DNA of 64,000 nucleotides from NCBI GenBank assembly GCA_010909165.1, contig MU008170.1:62001-126000 (forward strand), read 5' to 3'. Made by a program: the position numbers and the translations under genes. The notes under the pieces were generated by a model, which had not been told where the DNA came from, ran no database searches, and saw nothing but the letters and a program-made list of their open reading frames with translations. Shown here piece after piece: positions 31,066 through 42,294 of this stretch. Every line of letters starts with the position of its first letter. The first letter of the stretch is position 1. This DNA is from Anthoceros angustus (Eukaryota; Streptophyta; Anthocerotopsida; Anthocerotales; Anthocerotaceae).

Positions 31066-32880
31066 TCGTGGAAATATCTGTTGATTCGCTATCTATAATA
31101 CTATGAATTCTTAATATACTTCATATATCAATAATTGTTAATCCACTTGCACATCTTGTAGTGAGTATTCGTTGTAAGGAGGTGACAACAAACTTGAGTG
31201 GCATCTATTATATTCGAAAAAGTGCAAGAAAACAAGAGACAAGTAATATAAATCGAAAGAACATCCGCCTTACCATTGTGTGGAATGTCCGGCAATAAAG
31301 AGATATTGCAAGTATAAAACAATGGAAAACATAACAAGAATAGATGAATCTACAATAGATAAAGAGGCAAATTTTTATACACAACCAGAGATGACATATA
31401 GATGATTACAAAGACAAATAAGATCTACTTTGTATGTCATCGCACCAATAAGCCGCAACTCAAATAGGTCTAGTTCAACACCTATGTCACATGATATGTT
31501 CCAAATCATTGTGTATGTCATCAAGACTAATATGGTTCAACTCCTCAAATAGGTCTAGTTCAATCACCCTATGTCACATGATATGTTCCAAAGTCTTCTA
31601 CGTGAAAATGAATAGAGCAATCCAAATTGTGGTTGTAGGATAATCTCTTAAAAACAATCTGGTCACCTAAAATGATATTTTGATAAAATGTAGTCACATA
31701 TCATCACTATGGTCCCATGCTTACATATTCTACATATCATAAGGTAAATATTTAATTCATTCATAATATTTAAAAATATTTAATATTTTAATTAAGAGTT
31801 AAATATTAAAATAAATTTAATTATCATTGTTTATCCTTCTTCCTTTATTTTGCACTTGTGAAATCCAAATTTTCCTAACATGACATTCATCTTTCTAAGC
31901 ATATAAAATAAAATTAGATTAGCACAAAAGTACGATACACAACATCATGTCCGTATGAAACCGCTCAAACCTAACTATCTCCGAACAGCCTTATTTATCT
32001 GATTATTTAAAATTAATGGTAATTAATCTGAAATAAATACCAAGTTAATTAAGAATATATGGAATACATAGTCCGTTAGAGCCAGCTACGCTTAGGTACA
32101 TATTCCTAAAAACTGAACTTCTAGGAGGGACCATGACTACGTTACCTCTGCCAATGCTAGAGGATGTCTTCCTCACCACCTTCATCATACAACTAACCAG
32201 CGTAAGTTGCGGACAAATTGCTATGACAAAATTCTGTTTGATGGATCTTATCCAAGCTTGCGATGAGGAATCGTGCATGTTGAATGGTGTAGTTCGTCAT
32301 CACGCTAATCTCACAAACTAGAGGTCAGCGATCCTGGTGAAGACTGAGATTGTTGAATCCGTTGGAAAAGGTGGAAAAATCGCAACCTTCTTTATTTGAC
32401 GTTTATGTGTGAGGATGGCCAAATTGGTTAGCGCACTTATGCTGGTTCGCATGTAGCACGAATGCTTCCGGCTTACATGTGAACGTTTCACGACCCGACC
32501 CATCATGGTGGGCTACCCGACGCCGCGGCAGCCAGCATCGGTGCCGTAGAAAGCGTGGGTTGGCCAGCTCTGTTCGCTGCCCGTCCACCGGTCGTCACTG
32601 TGGGCAAATGCATCCTCCGAGTCGAAGATCCACGACAGAATGTCTGAGTGGACGCAGTGGAATGAGTGCAGCGGTCACCGAGCGTCAATTGACGATTCTC
32701 CGCGGACCAGGAACGTGAGGAGGACGTTGAGAAGCTCCAGGCTGAGTATTTTAAGTTCTGAAGGGCCTTGACAGGCAGAATTTCAACTGGCTTGAGCTTA
32801 ACCCGTTGTTGAATGAGGGACATGACAGGAAGAATTTCTTACAGGGCTTGAGCTTTGAACCCGAAGTTGTTGAACAGACA
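31066..32880. repeat. Gnk2 cassette, copy 3 (decayed)
   Basis: Starts inside a Gnk2 pseudogene (31066-31290, many indels, no usable frame), then follows the cassette order. Substitutions and indels are frequent, especially in the tRNA-like region (32290-32340) and at 32330-32880. It is the most diverged copy. Confidence 0.75.
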
Positions 32881-32889
32881 GCTCATGGC

Positions 32890-33320
32890 TCGTCACATTA
32901 CACGGGAGGAGGTTTGTTCAGCAAAAAGACCAGGTTACCCTCCAACCCAAAACAACCTGACTGAATGGAGGCTCACGGCATTGCCAGCATGCTCTAAGAG
33001 CTCATACATCACTTGTTTATTGTGTAGTTCAAACATGATGATGTACTTATTGAATAAAACGTTATATGATTGTGTACTTGTGAGGAGGACGTTGAGAAGC
33101 TCCAGGTTGAGTATTTTAAGTTCTGAAGGGACTTGACAGGCAGAATTTCTTCGGGCTTGAGCTTTGAACTCCGAAGTTGTTGAATGAGGGACATGACAGG
33201 AAGAATTTCGTCGGGCTTGAGCTTTGAACTCCGAAGTTGTTGAATGCTGGTACATTGGCACATCTTCATCAATTGATCAAAGATTAAGATCTTATTTATT
33301 TACTTATAATAATATTTAAA
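32890..33320. repeat. Patchwork of cassette and lectin-gene flanks
   Basis: 32997-33082 matches the lectin 3' UTR (36411-36497), including its AATAAAACG polyadenylation signal. It is joined to cassette sequence at TGCTCTAAG on the left and near CTTGTGAGG on the right. 33262-33315 matches the lectin promoter side (35700-35757) and re-enters the cassette AT-rich core at ATAATATTTA. The 60-bp tandem repeat is between them (about 33125-33250). Confidence 0.8.
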
Positions 33321-35430
33321 AATATTTAATATTTTAATTAAGAGTTAAATATTAAAATAAATTTAATTATCATTGTTTATCCTTCTTCCCTTTATTTTGC
33401 ACTTGTGAAATCCAAATTTTCCTAACATGACATTCATCTTTCTAAGCATATAAAATAAAATTAGATTAGCACAAAAGTACGATACACAACATCATGTCCG
33501 TATGAAACCGCTCAAACCTAACTATCTCCGAACAGCCTTATTTATCTGATTATTTAAAATTAATGGTAATTAATCTGAAATAAATACCAAGTTAATTAAG
33601 AATATATGGAATACATAGTCCGTTAGAGCCCGGCTACGCTTAGGTACATATTCCTAAAAAACTGAACTTCTAGGAGGGACCATGACTACGTTACCTCTGC
33701 CAATGCTAGAGGATGTCTTCCTCACCACCTTCATCATACAACTAACCAGCGTAAGTTGCAGACAAATTGCTATGACAAAATTCTGTTTGATGGATCTTAT
33801 CCAAGCTTGCGATGAGGAATCGTGCATGTTGAATGGTGTAGTTCGTCATCACGCTAATCTCACAAACTAGAGGCCTCCAGTTCGATCCGGGGCCGGAGTG
33901 AAGACTGAGTATTGTTACTTACCGTTGGAAAAGGTGGAAAAATCGCAACCTTTCTATTATTTGACGTTTATGTGTGAGGATGGCCAAATTGGTCTAATAA
34001 GGCGCCACTTATGCTGGTTCCCATGTAGCACGAATCTTTCCGGCTTACATGTGAACGTTTCACGACCCGGACCCATCATGGTGTGGCCACCGACGTTAGC
34101 CGTTAGCATCGGTGCTGTAGAAGCGGGTTGGCCAGCCTGTTCGCCATGCCCGGGTCTTCACCGGTCGTCACTGGTAAATGCATCCTCCGAGTCCGAGAAA
34201 TCCACGACAGAATGCAGGAGTGAGCAGCGGACAGTGCAGCGGTCACCGAGCGTCAATTGGACGATTCTCTCGCGGACCAGGAACGTGAGGAGGACGTTGA
34301 GAAGCTCCAGGTTGAGTATTTTAAGTTCTGAAGGGACTTGACAGGCAGAATTTCTTCGGGCTTGAGCTTTGAACTCCGAAGTTGTTGAATGAGGGACATG
34401 ACAGGAAGAATTTCGTCGGGCTTGAGCTTTGAACTCCGAAGTTGTTGAATGCTGGTACATTGGCACTTGTTCAGCAAAACCAGGTTACCCTCCAACCTAA
34501 CTTGGAACCTCGACCGGTGGAGGCCTACGGCATTGCCAGCATGCTCTAAGGCTCCAGGAAAACTGCGAGAATGGGAGGATGAGAATAATCAGAGGCCTAG
34601 AAAAGCGTCTGGATCAAAAGGCTCGAGTCAGGGTCTCTTTGAACATGGTTCTGTCATACCAGTACTCTTTGTTTTGAAAATCAGCACTGCCACCCGTACT
34701 GTGGGCAAGGATCGTCCGGCCCCGCGTCGTGAAGATCCCCTTGTTCAAGTTATGGGGGCGAAGTCTGAGGACGCGTCAAGGAGAATGAGCAATGCAGACG
34801 TATGGTACGTAATGGGGGTAATGACTCCATGATCGCTTCCCTCTGCTCCGGTTGCGGCACTGGGCAGAAACGGATGGACTTGCTCAGATCAACAGTGGGA
34901 TGATCCTGTGGTCCAGGGCTCCACTATTACTTGGGGGCCTGTAGCTAGCAGATCAACCGGGCCCTCGCTGTGGCCCGTACTGACGGTGGAACCTCCTTGA
35001 CAGGGCACACAGAGGAGCAATGCTGAATATGAGAGGCCTGTACAGTGCACTTTCGTGCCACAACCTGCATGGATCATATCACACACCAGAGCTTCGGACA
35101 GACAGCTCTCATGGCTCGTCACCCATTACACGGGAGGAGGTTTGGCCAAGAAGCAAAAAAGACCATCGCTCCAACAAAACAACCAACCATGAATGACACC
35201 TCCACGGACTAACGGCCCAGAAGTGGAGAAGTGTGTGGGCACCAGAAAGAAATGATTCCTTTGTTCGGAGGATGTGTTTTCCCCAATTCTTGAGGTCATT
35301 CCATTCTCCCCACCTGCTGCTCAGCTTTCTCCTTGCTGTCGCGGGAACCGAAAAAGAAATGTTTTCTTTGTTCGGAGGATGTGTTTTCCTCTATTTGCCA
35401 CTTCTTTGAGGTCATTCCATTCTCCAACCA
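33320..35430. repeat. Cassette copy 4 (no Gnk2 gene) and second 1-kb segment
   Basis: Cassette from the AT-rich core onward: tRNA-like copy at 33828-33900, the 60-bp tandem repeat near 34330-34450, then the 1-kb segment (34450-35430) shared with 30100-31065. It leads directly into the 5' flank of the lectin gene. Confidence 0.82.
33828..33900 (+). other. tRNA-Val(CAC)-like sequence, copy 3
   Basis: Same as the copies at 27348 and 29473. Conserved A-box and B-box-like words; acceptor stem absent. Confidence 0.5.
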
Positions 35431-35931
35431 GTCGTCATTTATCTCTCTCTCGGATGGTCTCTGGTCTCTCTCTCGGATGGTCTGTGGTGGATTGGTTATC
35501 CGGTCATTGATTGCTCGAAAAATTAGTTTGCTTCTCATCCATCTCCACCGTACCTATAAGGAGTTGAAAATAGTTTAAAATTTTTTTATATATAACACCT
35601 TATGTACCTAGTAGGTAATTATCCTCCTTCATGTAGATTTCTTACAAAATATCCTCTAAAACATTCTTCAATTATTATTGAATGGCTTGTTAAGTCATAC
35701 ATCTTCATCAATTGATCAAAGATTAAGATCTTATTTTTATTTACTTATAATAATATTTATTAGCTAGGTCTCGAGATATAATAGTAAGGTAGCGAGATAT
35801 TCTGCTCTATTAGTCCTATATATGTGAGCTCCTCTTCACCAAATTATATCTTATTGTTCTCCTTACATTGCAAGCTCATTGTACAACATCTCTACTTGTG
35901 ACTAGTTTTTATTGTTAGTAGTTGTTAGACA
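35431..35931 (+). promoter_or_regulatory. Lectin upstream region with TATA box
   Basis: AT-rich. TATATAT at 35817-35823 lies about 109 bp before the ATG. A duplicated CTCTCTCTCGGATGGTCT word occurs at about 35443-35482. Confidence 0.55.
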
Positions 35932-36393
35932 ATGGTTAAGACTAAAGTCCTCATGTCCTTGCTATTGGCATTGTGTATGTGTGCTGCCATTGTGCATATT
36001 GCCCATGGTAACAGCCAAGTGTTGTTAGAGGGCTATGAGTTGTCTACTGGTACTGGACTTATAATTTGGCCCCATTTATTCACTATGCAAGCTGATTGCA
36101 ATTTGGTATTGTACAATCAGGCAAAGAATGTGGCAACCTGGGCTTCCAATACTCCCGGCAAGGGTCAGAATTGCTACTTCAAGTTGGAAACTAATGGGAA
36201 TGCTGAGATATTCACAGGTGATAATGTTTCAATGTTTAGCACTGGAACTTGCTGCGGTGAAGATGGTGGTCATTACATCATCTTGCAGAGCGATGGTAAT
36301 GTAGTCATGTACACCGGAGATGGTAAAATGATTTGGTCTACTGGTACAGGTGGCCTGATAGTTTCCAACTCAACTGTTGCAAATCCAAACTAG
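35932..36393 (+). CDS. Secreted GNA-type mannose-binding lectin, 153 aa, intronless
   Basis: A signal peptide of about 26 residues (MVKTKVLMSLLLALCMCAAI, ending near AHG) precedes one bulb-type lectin (B-lectin, beta-prism II) domain. Two canonical mannose-binding motifs of the form QxDxNxVxY are intact: QADCNLVLY (about 54-62) and QSDGNVVMY (about 119-127). The middle site (LETNGNAEIF) is degenerate. The structural Cys pair fits GNA monomers. It probably acts as a vacuolar or apoplastic carbohydrate-binding defence protein, inferred from the family. It stands alone, with no kinase or S-locus domains. Pieces of its 5' and 3' flanks recur at 33.0-33.3 kb. Confidence 0.9.
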   Translation: MVKTKVLMSLLLALCMCAAIVHIAHGNSQVLLEGYELSTGTGLIIWPHLFTMQADCNLVLYNQAKNVATWASNTPGKGQNCYFKLETNGNAEIFTGDNVSMFSTGTCCGEDGGHYIILQSDGNVVMYTGDGKMIWSTGTGGLIVSNSTVANPN

Positions 36394-36466
36394 ATGTCGA
36401 TAGTGCTCTAAGAGCTCATACATCACTTGTTTATTGTGTAGTTCAAACATGATGATGTACTTATTG

Positions 36467-36472
36467 AATAAA
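36467..36472 (+). terminator. Lectin polyadenylation signal AATAAA
   Basis: AATAAA in the 3' UTR, 73 nt after the stop codon. It is also present in the displaced 3' UTR fragment at 32997-33082. Confidence 0.65.
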
Positions 36473-36659
36473 ACGTTATATGATTGTGTACTTGTGCATA
36501 GAGGCACTATTCCACTTCATATACATTTTTTTTAATCTCATTTTACAATTGCCTAGGATTTAGAAATTTTGAATGTTGTCATTTTGGGCAAATATTCGGA
36601 ACTTGTTTTTTTCAAATCATCCATAATTCATTCTTAATGGTAAAAAAGTTTGTCAAATA

Positions 36660-37715
36660 CAAGTTAGGGACATGTTATCAGTGGACGCTCGAAAGGACTT
36701 CCCTCCTTTCTCGACATTTATTACTGATGGTTTCAGGGGGTTGCAGACATCTCTGTTTGAGAAGCAGCTCGGCCAGGCTTTCCAGTCTGTCCTCCAGGAC
36801 CCCTCCATCCCCAGGTCCACAAGAGTGTGGCTCCGCTCTTATTCTGGGAAGGGCGCGGGTGCTGGGCTATTGGCCCGCCCATGCATACGGGGTTTTCACA
36901 TCGCACCAACCACCTTGACTACTACGATGTGATTCCGTCTTGGCCTGCTCCAGCCTATGGCTTCTTCGCTCCTTACTTGCGAGCGCGGCTCTGCCCTCGA
37001 TGATTTTGGGGTACACCTTGCTCGTTGTCCCCACGGGGGTCATCGCATTGCCACTCACGACGCCATCCGCGATGTCATGTTCGCCATCGCTCGCGCAAGT
37101 GGCTACATGGCTTGGAGGGAGCGGGGGTATACTCTCATGGTCGTTCAATCGTACGACTGTACTCGTCCGCGACCGTGTTTCGTGGCGATGTGGTGGTTAC
37201 TGATCGTTCACGTGACACCATCTCCGCTCAGGTCATTACTAACCGTCGAGGGCTGCCGCCGAGCGGTGACTCAAGGTCCGCAAATATAGCAGGATGCAAG
37301 CGGGCCACCTCTTTATTCTGCTTGCACAAGAAACGTATGGGGCAATGGCTGAGGACTTTAACAAATTTGTCAAGTCTTGTGCCAAGGCTTACCATGTGCG
37401 CAGACACGGTGCGGGGCTGACCCTCTCGTACTTCACAGCATACTTCCGACAACGGGTTTCAATGCCCTTCAACGGACGCTCTCAATGGCGATCCTCCACA
37501 AGGCGGCGACAGTAGGTGACGCATCTTCCTCTACCTTCGTGGTTTGCAGGCCGTTTATTCTTCCTGCATATGACATTGTGGGTGCAGTAAGTGACTTTAG
37601 GTAGGGAGCTCAGTTGCTCCTCTCCACCTCGACCCCCTGGTCCTCTTTGGTTGTCCCCTTTTGGATGGGCTTTCCCATCGTTTTTTCACATCAATAAAAA
37701 CCTTTCCTTCAAATA
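36660..37715 (+). mobile_element. Non-LTR retrotransposon remnant, second copy
   Basis: Same protein as the 600-2075 element, from a different subfamily. DPSIPRSTRVWLRSYSGKGA matches the segment before the zinc motif. ALDDFGVHLARCPHGGHRIA matches the CCHC and following region, with the first Cys pair decayed. KVRKYSRMQAGH and the TAYFRQRVSM block match the C-terminus. In-frame stops (near 36930) and frameshifts make it a pseudogene. The 3' UTR ends in AATAAAAACC near 37693. Confidence 0.7.
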
Positions 37716-37735
37716 CAAGTCTGATATACAATCTA

Positions 37736-38248
37736 CCCCCCCTAATTGGGACTGGAGTGCCTTTAGAGGTCCCATGAAGGGAGGTGTCCCGATTACATTT
37801 TTCCTATTTAAAAATAATAAAATAATAAAAATAATAAAATACCCAAAAAATAAAAATTCAAATTTTGATTAATAGGTTTCACTATAAATAACTTTTATCA
37901 CTTCTCTATATAGTTGCTTGAAAGCTAGTACTGTCTCTAAGCAGCATAAAAACCCCTTTTTCTATCATAAAGGACAAAGCTTAGCTTAGGAGCCTTCAAT
38001 CACACCTAAAAGTATATTGTGCTCTGAAATAATCGATTCTTTTTTCCTTTTTCCTTTAATGTTTTTAGTAAAAAAAATGAAAATCCTATTTAGGGAGGTG
38101 AAACTAACATGAATGTATCTTTCAAAAAGGTCCCAATTATCACCATTTAGGGAAAAGTCCCATTTTTTACACTGTAAACTAAAGGGAGTAGGATGGGAGG
38201 TCCCATTTAGAGAGAAATCCCATTTATAGAGTTCCCAATTAGGGGGGG
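37736..38248. mobile_element. MITE-like element with perfect 16-bp terminal inverted repeats
   Basis: Begins CCCCCCCTAATTGGGA (37736-37751) and ends with its exact complement (38233-38248). The 513-bp interior has no coding capacity, is AT-rich, and holds several GTCCCATTTAG-like words near the right end. Size and structure fit a non-autonomous DNA transposon; the superfamily cannot be fixed because a target-site duplication is not clear. Confidence 0.7.
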
Positions 38249-38299
38249 CCGACTATATGTGCATATGTACTTTCACCCCTAGTAAAGTTGTAACTGAAG

Positions 38300-38658
38300 A
38301 ATGAATGGTACTGTCGCGCATACCTCTTGCTAATATAAAATTTTGCACGGGATACTATTTGCGAGCATGTTTTCATCAACCCTTTACGTCGGGTGGTGAG
38401 GTGTGCGCGATAATGAAGGTTCACAAGTACTCACCCATGGAGGAAAGCCCCTTGCCATCGAGATCCACCGGCCATGGGAAAGGATTCATCCCCCTTGCTA
38501 TCAAGATCCATCGGCCATGAGCAAGGATTTCTCCAGGATCATCGAGGCCTGTACCCAGACTTACCATAGCCAGAAGAAAGGTCTCCCCCTTTCTTGTGTG
38601 GTTGCCTTCTTCTGGCAATGGATGTCTATCGCCCTGCATAGGGCACAACGCGACATAT
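38300..38658 (+). mobile_element. Non-LTR remnant, left half (split by the CACTA insertion)
   Basis: Contains KVHKYSPMEE, a short internal duplication (ATCGAGATCCA/ATCAAGATCCA with CGGCCATG), the AFFWQWMSIALHRAQRD block, and then stops abruptly at about 38658 where CACTA sequence begins. The missing end is found at 52811-53010. Confidence 0.65.
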
Positions 38659-38689
38659 ATGCTAGAAAAGGCACCCTATAAATATAAAG

Positions 38690-39060
38690 GATGTTGCAAT
38701 TTTTGTTACACTTCCACATTGCAACATGTTTTGGAGGGTTGGTATTAAGTTTGTTAGTTCTCCTCTTGGTGCTGCCATCTTAACACGAACGGCACTCTCT
38801 TCCCACCTCCCCTTCCGGGTACACCCTCTCTCACAAGCATTGTTAATAATTTCCCACCGCTTGTTATCTGTGTTGCAATTTTATGTACCACTTCCAACTT
38901 CCAAAGATGGTTTGATGGCTTGGTGTTAAGTTGGTCCATTCTTTCTCTTCCTTCTCCCACCATCCTAACACAATGCTTGGTCTCTCACTTCATGTACCAC
39001 TTCAAAATTGCAACACTTTATGGTGGCTTGGTGTTCAAGGTGTCCTTTTCTTATCCACTT
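38690..39060. repeat. Left subterminal repeats of the CACTA element
   Basis: Diverged units of roughly 120-170 bp starting near 38697, 38873 and 38992. Each has a TTGCAA word, CACTTCCA or CACTTCAA, and GGCTTGGTGTTAAG or similar. The counterpart in reverse orientation is at 52510-52790. CACTA transposases bind such subterminal repeats. Confidence 0.55.
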
Positions 39061-42000
39061 CTCACCCCATCTTAACACAATACTTGGTCTCTCTCCTCTC
39101 ACCTCACCCTCCTATTTATTGCCCCCTTATCACACCCTTTTATACTCTTTCACTTCTCCTCCTCCTTCATGACCGTGAGAAGGACCTCCCCTATCACCAT
39201 TTTATACTCTTCCACTATTCCTCTTTCAACTTGCTTGTTACAATGACCTCTCTCTCGCCTCTCTCCTTCCTTCCTTTTACCTCCTTTGCATATACTCAAT
39301 ATACATATATATGTTTGTAGGCTTCAAGACATAAGTATGTGTACGCTTTATATGTACACATCCATCTGTTATACTTCTATTATATTAGTGTATTTACATG
39401 CCTCTTTGTATACGTATATACGTATATAGGCATCAAGACTTGTTTATATAATAATATATATGTGCTAACCCTTACGTCACTCTCATACCTTACATATCTA
39501 AGTGTTTGATTTTATTGACAATTTAAATCAAATTTTTGGACACTTCAATCGTCCTCTATCCCTTGCCTTTGTTTCCACCGATGCAATACGAACTCCACGT
39601 GATATGGGCATATGCGTCGTGCACCACCAACATGTGCCACACAACGGTGCCCGGCGTTGGTGACTCTTGGACCAACACCAATGGTTTCGTGGTTCCTCCA
39701 CATCTTCCTACACCTATCCAAATGACCTCTATAACCACTTTCACAATTACAGGCTATGTCAATGCTAGGCTACAAAGGTGGGCGACCAATTCCCTCTTGT
39801 TTGTTGCTAATTGACCATCACCGGTCCACCCATGCCGCGACTCCATCGTCCGCAGGAAAACATCTCGACCATTTACATTCCCCTCCACAAACGGCCCCTA
39901 CCCATAGATCGGTACCAACCATTCCTATGTCACTTGCGCCTACACCCTTGCCGACTCGGACTCCTCTTGCCTTCAACACCCGTTGTCTTTTGCTTGACCC
40001 TCTTCGCTCAGCACCTCCTCGTTTCGTCCTGGTGTGGTCCACCTTCTGTGCGCTGGCATTCGACCCACTAGCCTCAATGGCTAGCCCCTTCACTCCTGGC
40101 CCCATAGGCTGCCAAATCACCACTTCCACAATTACAGACGGCAAACGAATAGCATTCAATCTCTCAGTATGCGGGTTGCCACCCTACTCACGCTTTTGAC
40201 ACGGATCGTGTGACGCGGTGCTTGCGCCATCACACCTCCGGGATCCCCACCATCCACGTTGCCTCCGGCATCACTTGACGGTGACGCCCCCTGCTTGGCA
40301 CCTTCCCTCCATCTTCCTTCTCTCCACCGGGTTCATGCCTTCCTTCACGACCGGCCTTCACCTTCCACCGCTTTTCCTTCCTTCTTCCTGCGGTCATGCA
40401 CACGCATCACTTACTCACCTACATAGCGAAACCTACATATCACAACCAAGCATTCCATTAACGTCAACGACTATTTTACCACTCGATTACTCGGCATCTT
40501 TGTCCAATCCATGCCTTGCTGCCCACTTCAACTCATCCAGTTGCGCTCCCTCCCGCGTTGGACATACGTTTCTCGAACTCCTTTGCTCCTCTTGGACCAA
40601 AGGGATTCGTCCCATGCTCGTTCAATTCTTGCCGGCGTTGCTTCGTGGTGTTGGCCACACACCCCATGCCACGCCGCGTCACGCGGCTTGCCTTTCTCCA
40701 TGCCTTCGTGCTCACATTAGGCGGATGCAACCATTTTGCATCCTTCCTTCTCCTCCACAGTGCGACACGCACCTTCTTGCCCACATTGTGGTTCCTTGTC
40801 CGCGATGCACCGCAAACCGCCACAATATCCTCGCGCTATACTTGCAAACTCATACTCTACCTTCCTCACCGTCTTCTCGCAAACTTTCGTCGTGGCTCGA
40901 CCATGGCATCACTCCATTTTGCACACACTAGCTCCAACACCGGTGGAAGGCCTTCCTCACTCGTCCTTCCTCATCGGACGACTCTTCATCCTCCTCCTCA
41001 TTCTCTATCCACCCTCCATCGCATAACCGGCTCACGCCATGTACACGCCACCACGCCCATGTAGCCACAACACGGCTATGACATCGTCTAATGGCTTACC
41101 GGCCAGTGCTCTCAATTCTCCAATTTCATGTCTGGCAATGTAGTCGGCATGTCTTCCTCGACCTCGGCATCCGCCATCTCCACATCTTCCTCCTCGCTCC
41201 CGCTCTCCCCATCCTCGCGCTGGTGTCCTCCTCCTCACCGCCTCCTCACCATCATAGGCATGCGCTCCTTGGCCCTCCTCCGCGCGTCCACCAGACCGTC
41301 TCCACTCCCACCGCAGGAGTCTCCTCCCCTCCAAAGGCTCCCTCACCTTGCGTTGTTGGGGTTGTCCGCCGCCACCGCGAAGGTCCACAAACGTATGCCA
41401 TCTCTCTCGGCGACCAGGTCACCCTCTTGTGCACCACCACCATGCTCCTCAAGTTGGACACGCCCTCAAGCTCCAGACTAAGGCCAATGTCCTCGTTCCC
41501 TCCGGATGTCGGCCTGGCGATCCCTCCTCCGACTTTGGAATCTCTCCTGCGAAGCAGGCAGCGTTAGCTCCCCACATTGGAGACACCCACTCCACTTCCG
41601 GCCGCTTTGCATCGCCCGCCTCTTGGCAGACTCCACTCATGAAGGTTCTCCTCCGGCACCTCCACCTCTCTCGCCGCTTCCCGCTCCACGCCATGGGCAT
41701 CCACCTCTCCACGGTGGAATCGGCTTTCTCCACGACCGCGCCCACCTCACTTGCCGCTTCCACCATCCGGCCCGTGCTTCCATCCGGTTGGGCCCGCTCC
41801 TGCGCCAAGTCCCCTTGCTGGACCATTTTCCGGCTTCCGGCCTCTCCCTCTCGGCGATTGCGGCGCCGATGGGCCCCGCCTCCTCCTTCCGCGGCGGCGT
41901 TATGGGCACCGACATCCGCGGCGGATTGGCGGCGTTTGTTCGTGCTTAAGCGAGCAGCCAAATCCTCAAAGTCAACGTCCCAAACCATGGTCGAGGAAGG

Positions 42001-42290
42001 CCAACCGAGTCACTGCATGCACAATCGATAACCGCGACAAAGTGAGCGAACTCCGTGGCGATGGCGACAAGGAGGTGAGGTAACCTGGTGATGGGGAAGA
42101 GGGGCAAGAGGAGGGGGAGGCGAGGCGAAGTCCTAGGGCATGCCGGTGGCTCATGTGCCATGCATGCCGATTTCGCCAACTATTTGTGCACATGTGGCAT
42201 TCACATGCCTAAAACACGCAACCGGCGATTGTCCACCACACCATTCTCGCACATATGGCATCCATGCATGTTTGGCATATATAGGCATCC
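39061..42290. other. Pyrimidine-rich left arm of the CACTA element
   Basis: The plus strand is strongly C/T-rich, especially 39.8-42.0 kb (many CTCC, TTCC and CCTCC runs). It opens several long frames without recognisable domains, including 40218-40931 and 41348-42031. The right arm shows the mirror-image purine bias. No gene called. Confidence 0.5.
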
Positions 42291-42294
42291 GTGT

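Noticed and set aside
38233-38290. TIR of a larger element spanning 37.7 kb to the CACTA right end
   Set aside because: The C7/G7 ends pair exactly with each other at 513 bp, and the CACTA borders have different termini.
40218-40931. Long Pro/Ser/His/Thr-rich open frames in the CACTA left arm
   Set aside because: Arise from pyrimidine-rich DNA; neighbouring frames are also open; no domain.
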